Source of the DNA: Mesorhizobium loti
GTDB lineage: Bacteria; Pseudomonadota; Alphaproteobacteria; Rhizobiales; Rhizobiaceae
Assembly: GCF_013170705.1 (NCBI RefSeq)
Contig: NZ_CP033334.1
Span: forward strand, 5,247,501-5,311,500
Direction: 5' to 3'
Length of the DNA: 64,000 bases
The notes under the pieces were generated by a model. It was not told the origin of the DNA. It worked only from the letters and a program-made list of their open reading frames with translations, and made no database searches. Position numbers and translations under genes: made by a program. Positions 44,708 through 55,090 of this stretch are shown one piece after another. Every line of letters starts with the position of its first letter. Position 1 is the first letter of the stretch.

Positions 44708-45946
44708 ATGGAGGACCCGCGCTCCCGGCAAATCGTCATCGCCGGAGCGGGCGTCGCCGGGCTGACCTCGGCCCTTGCTTTTGCCAGACGCGGCTACCTC
44801 GTGCGGGTGTTCGAGCAGGCGCCACGCCTGGAAGCCGTAGGCGCCGGCCTGCAGCTTTCCCCCAACGCGACAAGCATCCTGCGTGACCTCGGCGTACTCG
44901 ACCGGCTGTTGCCGGCGGCGGTGCGGCCGGAGGCCGTGGTGCTGAAGGATGCAAGGACGTTGCGCGCATTGGCGCATGTGCCGTTGGGGCAGTCGGGAGA
45001 AGACCATTGGGGCGCTCCCTATCTCGTCGCGCACCGGGCCGACCTGCAGAGCGCGCTGATGGCGCGTGTTGCCGAGATGCCTGATATCCATCTCACCCTC
45101 GGGGCGCGCGTCCAAGGAATTGCGACTGGCAGCCATGGTGTCACGGCGACCGTCGAAATCGGCGGCAAGACGGCGGAGGAACAGGGCTCCTTGCTGATCG
45201 GCGCCGATGGCGTCTGGTCGGCGGTGCGCGGGCTTGTCGATGCAAAAAGGATGGCATCGCCAGGAACCCGTTTTTCGGGAGAGTTGGCCTGGCGCACCAC
45301 CGTCGCGGCCGACAGCAGCGCCGGGCAGGCCTTCGCCGCGATCGGCGCAGCCGATTGCGTCACGACTTTCCTGCATCCGGGTTTCCACATGGTCGCCTAT
45401 CCGGTCAGCAAGGGCGACGCATTCAACCTCGTCGCCTTCACCAAGGGCGAGCGCATTGCCGAGGGCTGGTCCGGCCATGCCGATCTCGGCATCCTCGCCG
45501 CCGCCATGCGCGGCACCGCGCCAGGACTCGTGAAGCTGGTGGAAATGGCTGGCCCATGGCTGACCTGGCCGCTGCATACCGTCGAACGGAAACAGCCCTG
45601 GACAACGCCGGCCGGCATTGCGCTGATCGGCGATGCCGCGCATGCGATGACGCCATTCGCGGCACAGGGCGCGGCGATGGCGATCGAGGATGCCGCGACG
45701 CTTGCCACTCTGGTCGCCGACTTCCCCGCCGATCCGCGACAGGGCCTCAGCATCTGGGAGAATCTGCGGCGGCCGCGCGTGGAGAAGGTGCTTAGGCGCG
45801 GCGCCCTCAACCGGCTTGCCTGGCATGCCCGGGGCCCGGTGGCGCTGGCCCGCAACCTGGTGCTGGCGACGCGGCCGGCGGAGAAGCTCGCAACCGATCT
45901 CGACTGGCTTTATGGCTGGGAGGAACCGAAGGTCGTCAGGCGGTAG
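44708..45946 (+). CDS. FAD-dependent monooxygenase, salicylate-hydroxylase-like
   Basis: The 412-residue protein has the Rossmann GxGxxG (VIAGAGVAGLTSALAFARRGYLVRVFEQ), a DG motif (LIGADGVWSAVRG) and the GD motif (ALIGDAAHAMTPFAAQGAAMAIED). This is the aromatic-ring hydroxylase fold that uses NAD(P)H and O2. The substrate pocket is not informative. It follows the small zinc-finger gene; no catabolic neighbours are present to hint at the aromatic substrate. Confidence 0.9.
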   Translation: MEDPRSRQIVIAGAGVAGLTSALAFARRGYLVRVFEQAPRLEAVGAGLQLSPNATSILRDLGVLDRLLPAAVRPEAVVLKDARTLRALAHVPLGQSGEDHWGAPYLVAHRADLQSALMARVAEMPDIHLTLGARVQGIATGSHGVTATVEIGGKTAEEQGSLLIGADGVWSAVRGLVDAKRMASPGTRFSGELAWRTTVAADSSAGQAFAAIGAADCVTTFLHPGFHMVAYPVSKGDAFNLVAFTKGERIAEGWSGHADLGILAAAMRGTAPGLVKLVEMAGPWLTWPLHTVERKQPWTTPAGIALIGDAAHAMTPFAAQGAAMAIEDAATLATLVADFPADPRQGLSIWENLRRPRVEKVLRRGALNRLAWHARGPVALARNLVLATRPAEKLATDLDWLYGWEEPKVVRR

Positions 45947-46090
45947 GACGTCGAGACAAGTCGGCCCGATAGGTTGGCCCGATAGGTTGGCGGGGACCGC
46001 GGCCCTCTCTGTCCTGCCGGATTTCTCCTCCACCTGTGAGGAAATTGGCGGCTTTGGCGTCGGCGTCCATCTTGGAAACGTTGACGGATC

Positions 46091-46756
46091 TCAGTTATAC
46101 AACCGCATCGACCACCCCAGCGACACCGGCAACGGGTTCCACCAGCCGGTCCGCAGGCCGGCGGTACGCAGCGCCGCAGCGGTCCAGGTGTTGCAGCCGA
46201 CCAGCGCGTTGAAATGGCCGTTGGCTTCGAAAAAGCCGTCGAATCTTGAATAAGCGGCGTTCGGGACATGGATCGGACCGTTCGGTCCCTGCTGAAAACT
46301 GGCCTGGATGAAGTCGAGCAACGCCGCGAACCGCATCCCGTCAATGTCGAAGCCCGCGACATCCGGATGCGGTTCGGCGATGGCGCCGGCGACATCGACG
46401 TGCATCACCGAGGCATCGAGGGTCAGCGCCTTCATCACCGGACCGGCTTTGAGTTCGGACCAGGTCGGTGTTTCCAGATAGAAGGCGCGGCCACCCCAGC
46501 CGAAAACGATGTAGCGCACCTCCGGACTATCGGCCGGGATGCCGGCTTCGACCAGAAAATGAAAGCGCTGGCGCACGGCATCGTCCACCGGGATGGCAAT
46601 GTCGGTATGGATCGGGTTCTTCAGCACCAATATGTGCCGCATGCCCTCGCCCGCGGACGCCGCCGGCCAGAGCGGACGCGGCACCAGCGTGCCGAGGGCC
46701 GCTGCAAGCACGATCACGGCAAGCGACATGGAAAGGAAACGCAGGACGCTTCTCAT
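46091..46756 (-). CDS. DUF2459/TIGR02117-family exported protein
   Basis: The protein is ~221 residues from ATG 46756, which gives a clean signal or anchor helix RFLSMSLAVIVLAAALGTLV. The mature part has HILVLKNPIHTDIAIPV, FGWGGRAFYLETPTW, and GCNTWTAAALRTAGL, the DUF2459 pattern whose conserved Cys-Asn-Trp region suggests a papain-like or NlpC-type fold. The function is unknown. Earlier ATGs at 46789 and 46801 exist, but the second overlaps the aap terminator. Confidence 0.82.
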   Translation of the reverse strand: MRSVLRFLSMSLAVIVLAAALGTLVPRPLWPAASAGEGMRHILVLKNPIHTDIAIPVDDAVRQRFHFLVEAGIPADSPEVRYIVFGWGGRAFYLETPTWSELKAGPVMKALTLDASVMHVDVAGAIAEPHPDVAGFDIDGMRFAALLDFIQASFQQGPNGPIHVPNAAYSRFDGFFEANGHFNALVGCNTWTAAALRTAGLRTGWWNPLPVSLGWSMRLYN

Positions 46757-46806
46757 CGATGACGCCCGCCGGTTTGTCGCCACTCGCATCAGCCGATCCA
46801 TAAGAA

Positions 46807-46837
46807 AAGAGCCCGGCCGCAATGCGGCCGGGCTCTT
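46807..46837 (-). terminator. intrinsic terminator of the aap operon
   Basis: A perfect 15-bp stem (AAGAGCCCGGCCGCA and its complement) with a single central base is followed on the reverse strand by TTTTCTTA. It lies 20 bases after the aapP stop. Confidence 0.9.
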
Positions 46838-46856
46838 GCGCTCGGTTTGGGACCGG

Positions 46857-47660
46857 TCAGTGCAGGATCTGCGACAGGAACAGCTTCGTGCGCTCATGGC
46901 GCGGATGGTCGAAGAATTCGGCCGGCGTGTTCTGCTCGACGATCTGGCCCTGATCCATGAAGATCACCCGGTTGGCGACCTTGCGGGCAAAACCCATTTC
47001 GTGCGTGACACACAGCATGGTCATGCCTTCCTCGGCGAGCCCCACCATGGTCTCCAGAACCTCCTTGATCATTTCCGGGTCGAGCGCCGAGGTCGGCTCG
47101 TCGAACAGCATGATGCGCGGGTTCATGCACAGCGAGCGCGCGATCGCCACGCGCTGCTGCTGGCCGCCCGACAACTGGCCGGGGTATTTGTTGGCCTGCT
47201 CCGGAATTTTCACGCGCTTGAGGAAATGCATGGCGATTTCCTCGGCCTGCTTCTTGGGCGTCTTGCGCACCCAGATCGGCGCCAGCGTGCAGTTTTCCAG
47301 GATGGTCAGATGCGGGAACAGGTTGAAGTGCTGGAACACCATGCCGACCTCGCGACGCACCTCGTCGATCTTCTTCAGATCGTTGGTGAGCTCCTTGCCA
47401 TCGACGATGATCTTGCCCTTCTGGTGCTCCTCCAGCCGGTTGATGCAGCGGATCATGGTCGACTTGCCGGAGCCCGAGGGCCCGCAGATGACGATGCGCT
47501 CGCCGCGCATCACCTTCAAATTGATGTCCTTCAGCACATGGAATTCGCCATACCATTTGTGCATGGCGATGATGTCGATGGCGACATCGGTGGTTGAGAT
47601 GTGCATCTTGGCGGCGTTGACCTTGATCTCTTCCGCGCTGACGGCATTTTCGGTGGCCAT
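46857..47660 (-). CDS. aapP: amino-acid ABC transporter ATPase AapP
   Basis: The 267-residue protein starts at ATG 47660. It shows Walker [15 protein letters not shown], signature [15 protein letters not shown], Walker [15 protein letters not shown], and switch His in VTHEMGFAR. It is the ATPase of the general L-amino-acid transporter. An N-terminal extension of about 30 residues ([18 protein letters not shown]) precedes the core. Gene order on the transcript is aapJ, aapQ, aapM, aapP. Confidence 0.96.
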   Translation of the reverse strand: MATENAVSAEEIKVNAAKMHISTTDVAIDIIAMHKWYGEFHVLKDINLKVMRGERIVICGPSGSGKSTMIRCINRLEEHQKGKIIVDGKELTNDLKKIDEVRREVGMVFQHFNLFPHLTILENCTLAPIWVRKTPKKQAEEIAMHFLKRVKIPEQANKYPGQLSGGQQQRVAIARSLCMNPRIMLFDEPTSALDPEMIKEVLETMVGLAEEGMTMLCVTHEMGFARKVANRVIFMDQGQIVEQNTPAEFFDHPRHERTKLFLSQILH

Positions 47661-47685
47661 TGACAGGGTCCCCTTGGTCTTTCGT

Positions 47686-48843
47686 TTAGCGTTTGTGGCC
47701 GGTGTCGAGCCGGCGTTCGGTGTACATTGAATAGCGCGACATGCCGAAGCAGAACAGCCAGAAGACGAAGGCGGCGAACACCAGGCCGGACCGGGCCGTT
47801 TGCGGCGTCGCCCAGTTGGCGTCCGAGAAGTTCTGCTTGACGACACCGAGCAGGTCGAACATCGAGATGATCAGCACCAGGCTGGTGTCCTTGAACATGC
47901 CGATGAAGGTGTTGACTATGCCGGGAATGACCAGCTTCAGCGCCTGCGGCAGCACGATCAGCCCCATCTTCTGCCAATAGCCGAGTCCGAGGGAATCGGC
48001 GCCTTCATACTGGCCTTTGGGAATCGCCTGCAGGCCGCCACGCACGACTTCGGCCATATAGGCGGCGGCGAACAGCGACACGCCGATCAGCGCCCGGAGG
48101 AACTTGTCGAAGGTGACGCCAGCCGGCAGGAACAGCGGCAGCATGACGCTGACGAAGAACAGCACGGTGATCAGCGGAATGCCGCGCACCGTTTCGATGA
48201 AGATCACGCACAAAGTCTTGATGATCGGCATTTTCGAACGCCTGCCGAGCGCCAGCACCGTGCCCAGCGGCAGCGACACGGCAATGCCGACGAAGGACAG
48301 GCTGAGCGTGACCAGCAGGCCGCCCCACCGCGAGGTCTCGACATGCGGCAGGCCGAACACGCCGCCGATCAGCAGGAAAAAGGAGACGATCGGGAGCACC
48401 AGGAAAAGCAGGATGGCGTTCAGCCCCTTGCGGGGGACACGCGGGATCAGCATCGGCACCAGCAGCGCCACGAACAGGATGGCAACCAGGATCGGCCGCC
48501 AGCGCTCCTCGATCGGATAGGTGCCGAACATGAACTGGCCGAACTTGGCATTGACGAAAGCCCAGCAGGCGCCGGTCCAGCCATCCGGCTGAATGCCGCC
48601 TTGTGCAACGGTCGCACAGACAGTGCGGTCCGGCCCTGTCCACTGCGCGTTGAGGAACGCCCAGTTGATGACCTGCGGCAGGATCCAGGCGACGATGACG
48701 ATGCCAAGGATGGTGAGGATGGTGTCGCCAACCGTTCCGACCAGGTTCTTGCGCACCCAGGCTATCGGGCCGCGGACGCTTGTGGGCGCGGGCTGCGCCA
48801 GGGCCATTTCGGTGCGCACCCAGGACATATCGTGTTCCTGCAT
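47686..48843 (-). CDS. aapM: amino-acid ABC transporter permease AapM
   Basis: The 385-residue membrane protein has the BPD_transp_1 domain in its second half, with [20 protein letters not shown] and the EAA loop [39 protein letters not shown]. It forms the membrane channel with AapQ. The N-terminal half carries extra membrane segments and a periplasmic loop, the reason this permease is longer than most. A short gap of 25 bases leads to aapP. Confidence 0.95.
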   Translation of the reverse strand: MQEHDMSWVRTEMALAQPAPTSVRGPIAWVRKNLVGTVGDTILTILGIVIVAWILPQVINWAFLNAQWTGPDRTVCATVAQGGIQPDGWTGACWAFVNAKFGQFMFGTYPIEERWRPILVAILFVALLVPMLIPRVPRKGLNAILLFLVLPIVSFFLLIGGVFGLPHVETSRWGGLLVTLSLSFVGIAVSLPLGTVLALGRRSKMPIIKTLCVIFIETVRGIPLITVLFFVSVMLPLFLPAGVTFDKFLRALIGVSLFAAAYMAEVVRGGLQAIPKGQYEGADSLGLGYWQKMGLIVLPQALKLVIPGIVNTFIGMFKDTSLVLIISMFDLLGVVKQNFSDANWATPQTARSGLVFAAFVFWLFCFGMSRYSMYTERRLDTGHKR

Positions 48844-48847
48844 GGCT

Positions 48848-50035
48848 CTACCTTTCCACCAGCGCCATTCTGGCGTTGACCACGTTCATCACGGCCGAGG
48901 TCACCAGGCTGAGGATGAGATAGGCGATCATCATGATCAGCACGCCTTCGACCGCCTGCCCGGTCTGGTTCAGAACCGTGCCGGCCGTCGCCGTCAGGTC
49001 CGGATAGCCGATGGCGATCGCCAGCGACGAGTTCTTGGTCAGGTTGAGATACTGGCTGGTCAGCGGCGGGATGACGATGCGCATGGCCTGCGGCACCACA
49101 ACCAGCCGCAGGATGGAGCCGGATCGTAGCCCCAGGGCCGCCGCCGCCTCGGTCTGGCCCTTGCTGACACCCCTGATGCCGGCGCGCACGATTTCGGCGA
49201 TGAAGGCCGCCGTGTAGCAGGACAGCGCCAGATAGAGCGAGAGGAACTCCGGCTTGACCTGGAAGCCGCCGGTCAGGTTGAAGGTGGATTGTTTCGGAAG
49301 ATCAAAGCTCAGCGGAAAACCGCTCAGAATGTAGGCGAGCAGCGGCAGGCCGACGATCAGCGCCACGGAAGTCCACAACACCGGAAATTGCTGGCCTGTC
49401 GCCATCTGCCGCTGACGCGCCCTGCGGGCGACGAACCACGCCATGGCTATGCCGACAAGCAGAGCGACGAAGATCAACCAGGAGCCCTCGCCCCACACCG
49501 CGCGGGGAAAATAGAAGCCACGCTGGTTGAGGAAGGAGCCGAAGGGCAGATGATAGCTGTCACGCGGCGCCGGCAGCACCGCCAGCACGCCGGAATACCA
49601 GAAGAAGATGACCAGCAGCGGCGGGATGTTGCGGAAGATCTCGACATAGACCGTGCAGATCTTCTGGATCAGCCAGTTCTGCGACAAGCGGCCGATGCCG
49701 ATGACGAAGCCGATGATCGTGGCGGTTATGATGCCCGCAACGGCGACGATGATGGTGTTGATCAGGCCGACGAGGATGGCGCGGCCGTAGGTCGAATCCG
49801 ACGTATAGGCGATCGGCGTATCCGAGATGTCGAACCCGGCGCGTCCCCTGAGGAAGCCGAAGCCGGAGGCGATGTGCAGACGCTGCAGATTGTCGATGAC
49901 GTTCTGCACGATCCACCAGACAGAGCCAAACAGGACGATGACGACCAACGTCTGGAAGAAGAGGCCGCGGACTTTCGGATCATTGATGAAGGAAGCCCGG
50001 CTGGGCTCTTCGCGAAGAACTTCCTGCGATGCCAT
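48848..50035 (-). CDS. aapQ: amino-acid ABC transporter permease AapQ
   Basis: The 395-residue membrane protein matches AapM in layout: [20 protein letters not shown], then [59 protein letters not shown] as the EAA loop. It starts with an N-terminal helix ([21 protein letters not shown]). The EAA loop contacts the ATPase AapP. Four bases separate its stop from aapM. Confidence 0.95.
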   Translation of the reverse strand: MASQEVLREEPSRASFINDPKVRGLFFQTLVVIVLFGSVWWIVQNVIDNLQRLHIASGFGFLRGRAGFDISDTPIAYTSDSTYGRAILVGLINTIIVAVAGIITATIIGFVIGIGRLSQNWLIQKICTVYVEIFRNIPPLLVIFFWYSGVLAVLPAPRDSYHLPFGSFLNQRGFYFPRAVWGEGSWLIFVALLVGIAMAWFVARRARQRQMATGQQFPVLWTSVALIVGLPLLAYILSGFPLSFDLPKQSTFNLTGGFQVKPEFLSLYLALSCYTAAFIAEIVRAGIRGVSKGQTEAAAALGLRSGSILRLVVVPQAMRIVIPPLTSQYLNLTKNSSLAIAIGYPDLTATAGTVLNQTGQAVEGVLIMMIAYLILSLVTSAVMNVVNARMALVER

Positions 50036-50098
50036 GTGACCGTCCCCTGGAAAGAGAAACCGGAAGGCAGAGTATCTGCCTTCCGGATCACATTTCGG

Positions 50099-51127
50099 TC
50101 AGCGGATCGGCGGAGCGTATTGCAGGCCGCCCTTGGTCCACAGCGCGTTGATGCCGCGCGCGATCTTGAGCGGGCTGCCCGAGCCGACATTGCGATCGAA
50201 CATTTCGCCGTAATTGCCAACGGCCTTGACGATGTTGACGACCCAGTCGTTGGAGACGCCGAGATCGGTGCCGATCTTGGTGTCGGCCTCCTGGCCGAGC
50301 ACGCGCTTGATCTCCGGGCTGGCCGAATTCTTCATCTCGTCGACATTGGCCTTGGTGATGCCGAGTTCCTCGGCGTCGAGCAGCGCGAAGTAGGTCCACT
50401 TGACGATATGATACCACTGGTCGTCACCCTGGCGCACGGCCGGGCCGAGCGGCTCCTTGGAGATGATCTCGGGCAGGACGACGTGATCGGCCGGCGAGCC
50501 GAGTGTCAGGCGGATGCCGTAAAGGCCCGACTGGTCGGTGGTGTAGACGTCGCAGCGGCCGGCGTCATAGGCGGCATTGACCTCTTCGAGCTTCTCGAAG
50601 ACGACCGGATTGTACTCCATCTTGTTCGCCTTGAAGTAGTCGGCGAGGTTGAGTTCGGTGGTGGTGCCGCTCTGCACGCAGACGGCGGCGCCCGAGAGCT
50701 GGAGAGCCGAATTGACGCCCGGCAGCTTCTTGGCGTTGATCATGAAGCCCTGGCCGTCATAGTAGGTGGTGCCGACGAAATTCAGGCCGAGCGCGGTGTC
50801 GCGGTTAATGGTCCAGGTGGTGTTGCGCGAAAGGATGTCGACCTCGCCGGACTGCAGCGCGGTGAAGCGTTCCTTGGCGCTGAGCGGCGTGAACTTGACC
50901 TTGGTGCCGTCACCGAAGACGGCCGCCGCGACAGCGCGGCAGAAATCCGCATCTATGCCCTGCCAGTCGCCCTTGTCATCCGGCGCCGAGAAGCCGGCCA
51001 GACCGGTCGAGACGCCGCACTGGATGAAGCCCTTCGCCTTGACGGTGTCGAGCGTCGTGGCCGACGCGGCCGACGCCATCAATCCAAGCGTAGCGGCGCC
51101 AAGAATGCCGATAGCAATATGTTTCAT
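50099..51127 (-). CDS. aapJ: general L-amino-acid-binding protein AapJ
   Basis: The 342-residue protein starts at ATG 51127 with a signal peptide (AIGILGAATLGLMASAASA). It has the class 3 binding-protein pattern: TLDTVKAKGFIQCGVSTGLAGFSAPDDKGDWQGIDADFCRAVAAA, RFTALQSGEVDILSRNTTWT, and VQSGTTTELNLADYF. The N-terminal Cys (IQCGV) is typical of AapJ. It delivers L-amino acids to AapQMP. In rhizobia this system takes up and exchanges a broad set of amino acids. Confidence 0.96.
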   Translation of the reverse strand: MKHIAIGILGAATLGLMASAASATTLDTVKAKGFIQCGVSTGLAGFSAPDDKGDWQGIDADFCRAVAAAVFGDGTKVKFTPLSAKERFTALQSGEVDILSRNTTWTINRDTALGLNFVGTTYYDGQGFMINAKKLPGVNSALQLSGAAVCVQSGTTTELNLADYFKANKMEYNPVVFEKLEEVNAAYDAGRCDVYTTDQSGLYGIRLTLGSPADHVVLPEIISKEPLGPAVRQGDDQWYHIVKWTYFALLDAEELGITKANVDEMKNSASPEIKRVLGQEADTKIGTDLGVSNDWVVNIVKAVGNYGEMFDRNVGSGSPLKIARGINALWTKGGLQYAPPIR

Positions 51128-51804
51128 GACCCACAGACCCTTTTCTCTGTTTTTCAGGCAAACCCTGATCTTTTTTCCCGTGTGAACGCAGCTCCCATCC
51201 CGGCCCATTCCCGGAACCCCGCATCGTAACCGACGCGCCGCCTCCCATTCACGAATGGCATCGAAGGCGATAATTCCTGTGAGGTCAAGGAAAATGACCG
51301 AATCCGAACCTGTTTGAAAATCGATTGCCTGAAATGCCCGAACCCCAGACAAACGCGGTCGAGATCCAGGCCGTGACCTCATAAATCCGCCAAGCGGACT
51401 GCATGCAAGATACTCTGTGACCCGATAGCCAACTTATTATTACTGCACAGCAGCGCATCAACGCTGCGCCAACAGCCGACATTTCTTGATCAGCCGGCGC
51501 TCAAGCGCACGATTTTGCCGATGGCATGGTGCATGCTCGACATGGTCCCGATCTCGTGAGCGATCCGGCCCGCAGCGGCTCGAATTCCAGAATCGGCGAG
51601 TACTCTCCCTATTGCCGCGCGCAGCGATGTCGTATCGGGGTTCGGCAGCGCGATGCTTGCGGCGGTCCGGCGGGCACATGACGGAAGACGGCCTCCGCGA
51701 AAGAAATTGGCATATCAGAAGTCGGTTTCCTGGCGAACGCCATGCTGTTGCACGGCCCATGCGGCCGCACTATGGCTAGCGGCTTACCAGAAGAGGCAGG
51801 ACGA
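51128..51804. other. intergenic region between aapJ and metC
   Basis: This 677-base region separates the divergent aap and metC transcripts. A sigma-54-like -24/-12 match reading toward metC is listed separately (51522-51537). Another 13-bp stretch near 51400-51430 is AT-rich. Several short frames are open, but none has a family match or good start. I see no gene. Confidence 0.5.
51522..51537 (+). promoter_or_regulatory. weak sigma-54-like promoter match upstream of metC
   Basis: TGGCATGGTGCATGCT matches the -24/-12 consensus (TGGCAYG, four bases, TTGCW) except for one base in the -12 box. It lies 268 bases before the metC ATG and could arise by chance. aap expression is nitrogen-controlled in rhizobia, which makes the region plausible, but the strand points toward metC. 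Confidence 0.22.
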
Positions 51805-52986
51805 ATGGCAAGAGACGGCAACGAGCAGGGTTCCGGCACGGTAGGGATCAACACGCGGCTTGCCCATTCGGGCAACAACCCGCACGACTATTTCGGTTTC
51901 GTCAATCCGCCGGTCGTGCATGCCTCGACTGTGCTGTTTCGCAATGCCGCCGCGATGGCGAGCCGCAGCCAGAAATACACTTACGGCACGCGCGGCACGC
52001 CGACGACGGACGCACTTGCCCAGGCCATCGACGCGCTGGAGGGATCCGCCGGCACGATCGTGGTGCCGTCGGGCCTTGCGGCGGTGACCATTCCGCTGCT
52101 CGCCTTCGTATCGGCCGGCGATCATCTGCTGATCGTCGACAGCGTCTACCATCCGACCCGCAATTTCGCCGACACCATGCTGAAGCGGCTCGGCGTTGAG
52201 GTGGAGTATTATGATTCGCGTATCGGCGCCGGCATCGCCGCCTTGATCAAGCCCAACACCAGGGTGGTGTTCACGGAATCGCCGGCGTCCAACACATTCG
52301 AGGTGCAGGACATCCCGGCGATCGCCAAGGCGGCGCATGCGGCCGGCGCCATCGTGATGATGGACAACACCTGGGCGACGCCGCTCTATTTCCGGCCGCT
52401 CGACCATGGCGTCGACATCTCCATTCATGCCGCGACCAAGTATCCGGCCGGCCATTCCGACGTGCTGCTCGGCACGGTGTCGGCCAATGAAAGCCACTGG
52501 AAACAGCTCTATGAGAGCTTCTGCACGCTTGGCTGCTGCGCAGGCCCCGACGATGTCTACCAAGTGCTGCGCGGCCTGCGTACCATGGGCGTGCGCCTGG
52601 AGCATCATCAACGCAGCGCACTCGCCATCGCGTCGTGGCTCGAAGGCCAGAAGGGCGTGGCGCGCGTACTTCACCCTGCCCTTCCCAGCCACCCGGACCA
52701 CGATTTGTGGAAGCGTGACTTTTGCGGTTCGAGCGGCATCTTTTCCATCGTGCTTGCCGGAGGCGGCCAGAAGGAGCAGCACGCTTTCCTCGACGCGCTG
52801 CGGATCTTCGGGCTCGGCTATTCCTGGGGCGGCTACGAGAGCCTTGCGGTGCCGGTCTGGCTTGGCGACCGCGTCGTTGTACAAGCTCCTTATGAAGGCC
52901 CGTTGATCCGCCTGCAGATCGGCCTCGAGGATGTCGACGACCTGAAAGCCGACATTTTGCGTGGCCTAGCCGCAGCCGCGGGCTGA
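51805..52986 (+). CDS. metC: cystathionine beta-lyase
   Basis: The 393-residue protein starts at ATG 51805 behind AGGACGA. It has the Cys/Met-metabolism PLP fold: TYGTRGTPTTDALAQAIDALEG, the PLP-binding segment MMDNTWATPLYFRP, and the Schiff-base Lys in SIHAATKYPAGHSDVLLG. Cystathionine beta-lyase cuts cystathionine to homocysteine, pyruvate and ammonia in methionine synthesis. Divergent aap genes are a known neighbour of metC in rhizobia. The GRRTMASG codons upstream are not used. Confidence 0.93.
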   Translation: MARDGNEQGSGTVGINTRLAHSGNNPHDYFGFVNPPVVHASTVLFRNAAAMASRSQKYTYGTRGTPTTDALAQAIDALEGSAGTIVVPSGLAAVTIPLLAFVSAGDHLLIVDSVYHPTRNFADTMLKRLGVEVEYYDSRIGAGIAALIKPNTRVVFTESPASNTFEVQDIPAIAKAAHAAGAIVMMDNTWATPLYFRPLDHGVDISIHAATKYPAGHSDVLLGTVSANESHWKQLYESFCTLGCCAGPDDVYQVLRGLRTMGVRLEHHQRSALAIASWLEGQKGVARVLHPALPSHPDHDLWKRDFCGSSGIFSIVLAGGGQKEQHAFLDALRIFGLGYSWGGYESLAVPVWLGDRVVVQAPYEGPLIRLQIGLEDVDDLKADILRGLAAAAG

Positions 52987-53212
52987 CCGGTGCGCGCGAG
53001 CTGACCGCCGCACAGAGTCAGCAAACGGCCGCAAGGCCTTGGCGCTGATGACAAAGCGCGAGCCGCTCGCGGCATCCCATTGCCGCGCGGCGCGCAATAT
53101 TATTCTCCCGGGCCGCGATTTTCCGGATTTGTTTGACTTTCAAATCCGCGGATTCGGCCGCATTGCGTGCTGCACGGCATCGCCGACCATTCCATTTGTC
53201 ACAAAGCTTGCC

Positions 53213-54292
53213 ATGGCCTTTCGTCTTTTTGTCCCCATCCTTGCCGGCGCGACGCTGCGCGAACGCATCCTGGCGTGTATCGGCGCCACGATCGGCATTG
53301 CGCTGACCGGCGTGATCAGCGGGCTGGCGATGGGTGGCGGCCCGCACGTGGCCCTGCTGGTGGCGCCTATGGGCGCCTCCGCCGTGCTTCTCTTCGCCGT
53401 GCCCGCGAGCCCGTTGGCGCAGCCCTGGTCGATCATCGGCGGCAATTCCATATCGGCGCTGGTGGGTGTGACCGTGGCGCATTTCGTCCATGATCCGGTC
53501 ATTGCCTCGGGCCTCGCCGTGGCTTTCGCCATCGCGGCGATGTCGTTCACGCGCTGCCTGCACCCGCCAGGCGGCGCGGCGGCGCTGACCGCCGTCCTCG
53601 GCGGGCCTGCCGTTGTCAGCGCGGGCTTCCTGTTCCCTTTCGTGCCGGTGGCCTTGAATTCGATCATCCTGGTCACGCTCGGCTTCCTCTTCCACAGGCT
53701 GGCGCGGCGCAACTATCCGCATGTCGCCGCACCCGCTGCCAACAGCCATGGGACAGCCGATCCGCCGGCGCGGCAGCGCGTCGGCTTCCGGCCCGAGGAT
53801 ATCGACGCGGCGCTGACCACGCTCGACGAGACCTTCGACATCGACCGCAACGACCTCGAACGGCTCTTGAGGCAAGTCGAGCTGCAGGCCATGGTGCGCT
53901 CGCACAGGACGTTGCTGTGCGAGGACATCATGTCCCGCGACGTGGTGTCAGTGCCTGAGCAAGCCACCATCGAGGAGGCACGCCAGCAACTGCTCGATCA
54001 CAATATCCGAACCCTGCCGGTGGTCGACGCGGACGCCCGTCTGGTGGGCGCGGTTGGCTTGCGTGAACTGACGAGGGCCAGCGACATGGTGAAGGGCGTC
54101 ATGTCGAAGGCCGGCACCGCCTCGCCCGACACGCCGGCGATGGGCCTGCTGCCGGTGCTGACCGACGGGCGCAGCCACGCCGTGGTCATCGTCGACCGCG
54201 AACGGCGCATTCTCGGCCTTATCACCCAGACCGATCTTCTGGCGGCGGCCGCGCGCGTTCAGGCCGCAGACAAGGGATTGGCGGCGGCTTAG
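53213..54292 (+). CDS. HPP-family membrane protein with two CBS domains
   Basis: The 359-residue protein has an N-terminal four-to-five-helix HPP domain (residues ~1-165) with MGGGPHVALLVAPMGASAVLLFAVPASPLAQPWSIIGGN and the family motif RCLHPPGGAAALTAV. Two CBS domains follow (about 230-345; ...EDIMSRDVVSVPEQATIEEARQQLLDHNIRTLPVVDAD). The HPP domain is linked to nitrite transport in cyanobacteria and plants; CBS domains bind adenine nucleotides and regulate. No strong ribosome site precedes ATG 53213, so an earlier start is possible. Confidence 0.88.
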   Translation: MAFRLFVPILAGATLRERILACIGATIGIALTGVISGLAMGGGPHVALLVAPMGASAVLLFAVPASPLAQPWSIIGGNSISALVGVTVAHFVHDPVIASGLAVAFAIAAMSFTRCLHPPGGAAALTAVLGGPAVVSAGFLFPFVPVALNSIILVTLGFLFHRLARRNYPHVAAPAANSHGTADPPARQRVGFRPEDIDAALTTLDETFDIDRNDLERLLRQVELQAMVRSHRTLLCEDIMSRDVVSVPEQATIEEARQQLLDHNIRTLPVVDADARLVGAVGLRELTRASDMVKGVMSKAGTASPDTPAMGLLPVLTDGRSHAVVIVDRERRILGLITQTDLLAAAARVQAADKGLAAA

Positions 54293-54319
54293 AATAGCAA
54301 AGACAGGTTGCCGAAATTC

Positions 54320-54348
54320 GGGAACCTTTTTCCGGCGGGCGCATCCAA
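54320..54348 (+). promoter_or_regulatory. ECF-type promoter ahead of the sigma-factor gene
   Basis: GGGAACC at 54320-54326 and CATCCAA at 54342-54348 form a typical ECF -35/-10 pair, with 15 bases between GGAACC and CATCCAA. The same elements and spacing recur at 55091-55119, so this is probably the autoregulated promoter of the sigma gene. Confidence 0.75.
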
Positions 54349-54386
54349 CGTGCAGTCATGCGTCTGTTCGGGGAGATCCGGTCGCG

Positions 54387-55073
54387 ATGAGCAAGCTCAC
54401 AATGCCCGCCAAAATGCCGGAGGCGGCTGAAGGCCCTTCCGGCGACGTGCTGCTCGTGCAGCGCGCGCTCGCACGCGAAGCTGGCGCTTTTCGCGCTATC
54501 ATCAAGAAACATAACCAGTTGCTCTATCGGATCGCTCGCGGCGTGGTTCGCAACGACGCGGAGGCCGAGGACATCGTGCAGGAGGCCTATATGCGCGCCT
54601 TCGCCAGCCTCGGCTCCTTTCGCGGCGACTCCTCGCTCGCCACCTGGCTGTCGCGCATCGTCATCAACGAAGCGCTCGGCCGGCTGCGCAAGAGGCGGCA
54701 CACCGTGGCGATGCCCGAGAACCCGGAAGCCCAGATCATCCGCTTTCCCCTCAATCCCAGCGACGATCCGGAGCGGACCATGGCGCAGCGGCAGATTCTC
54801 GCACTTGTCGAACGGGCGACCGACAGCCTGCCCGACATCTACCGTATGGTCTTCGTGGCCCGTGTCATAGAGGGCCTGAGCATGGAGGAAACCGCCGATC
54901 TGCTTGGTGTGCGGCCAGAGACCGTCAAGACAAGGTTGCACCGTGCGCGCGCCCTGTTGCGCAAGGCGCTGGACGACGAGATCGGCCCGGTGCTGCTCGA
55001 CGCCTTCCCCTTCGCCGGCCGCCGCTGCGAGCGGCTGACCCAGTCGGTGATGAGACGCCTGGGCTTCGAATGA
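54387..55073 (+). CDS. ECF-family RNA polymerase sigma factor
   Basis: The 228-residue protein has region 2 (GVVRNDAEAEDIVQEAYMRAFASLGSFRGDSSLATWLSRIVINEALGRLRKRR) and region 4 (DIYRMVFVARVIEGLSMEETADLLGVRPETVKTRLHRARALLRKAL). After region 4 comes a short tail (VLLDAFPFAGRRCERLTQSVMRRLGFE) with one Cys. No anti-sigma gene lies next to it; DUF4142 and cupredoxin genes follow. Promoters of matching sequence precede both units, so the sigma factor probably activates itself and the two downstream genes. Confidence 0.93.
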   Translation: MSKLTMPAKMPEAAEGPSGDVLLVQRALAREAGAFRAIIKKHNQLLYRIARGVVRNDAEAEDIVQEAYMRAFASLGSFRGDSSLATWLSRIVINEALGRLRKRRHTVAMPENPEAQIIRFPLNPSDDPERTMAQRQILALVERATDSLPDIYRMVFVARVIEGLSMEETADLLGVRPETVKTRLHRARALLRKALDDEIGPVLLDAFPFAGRRCERLTQSVMRRLGFE

Positions 55074-55090
55074 TCCTGCTCTGATCTTGC

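Noticed and set aside
49289..51229. Plus-strand open frame of about 646 codons opposite aapQ and aapJ
   Set aside because: It is antisense to two well-supported ABC genes and shows no family pattern.
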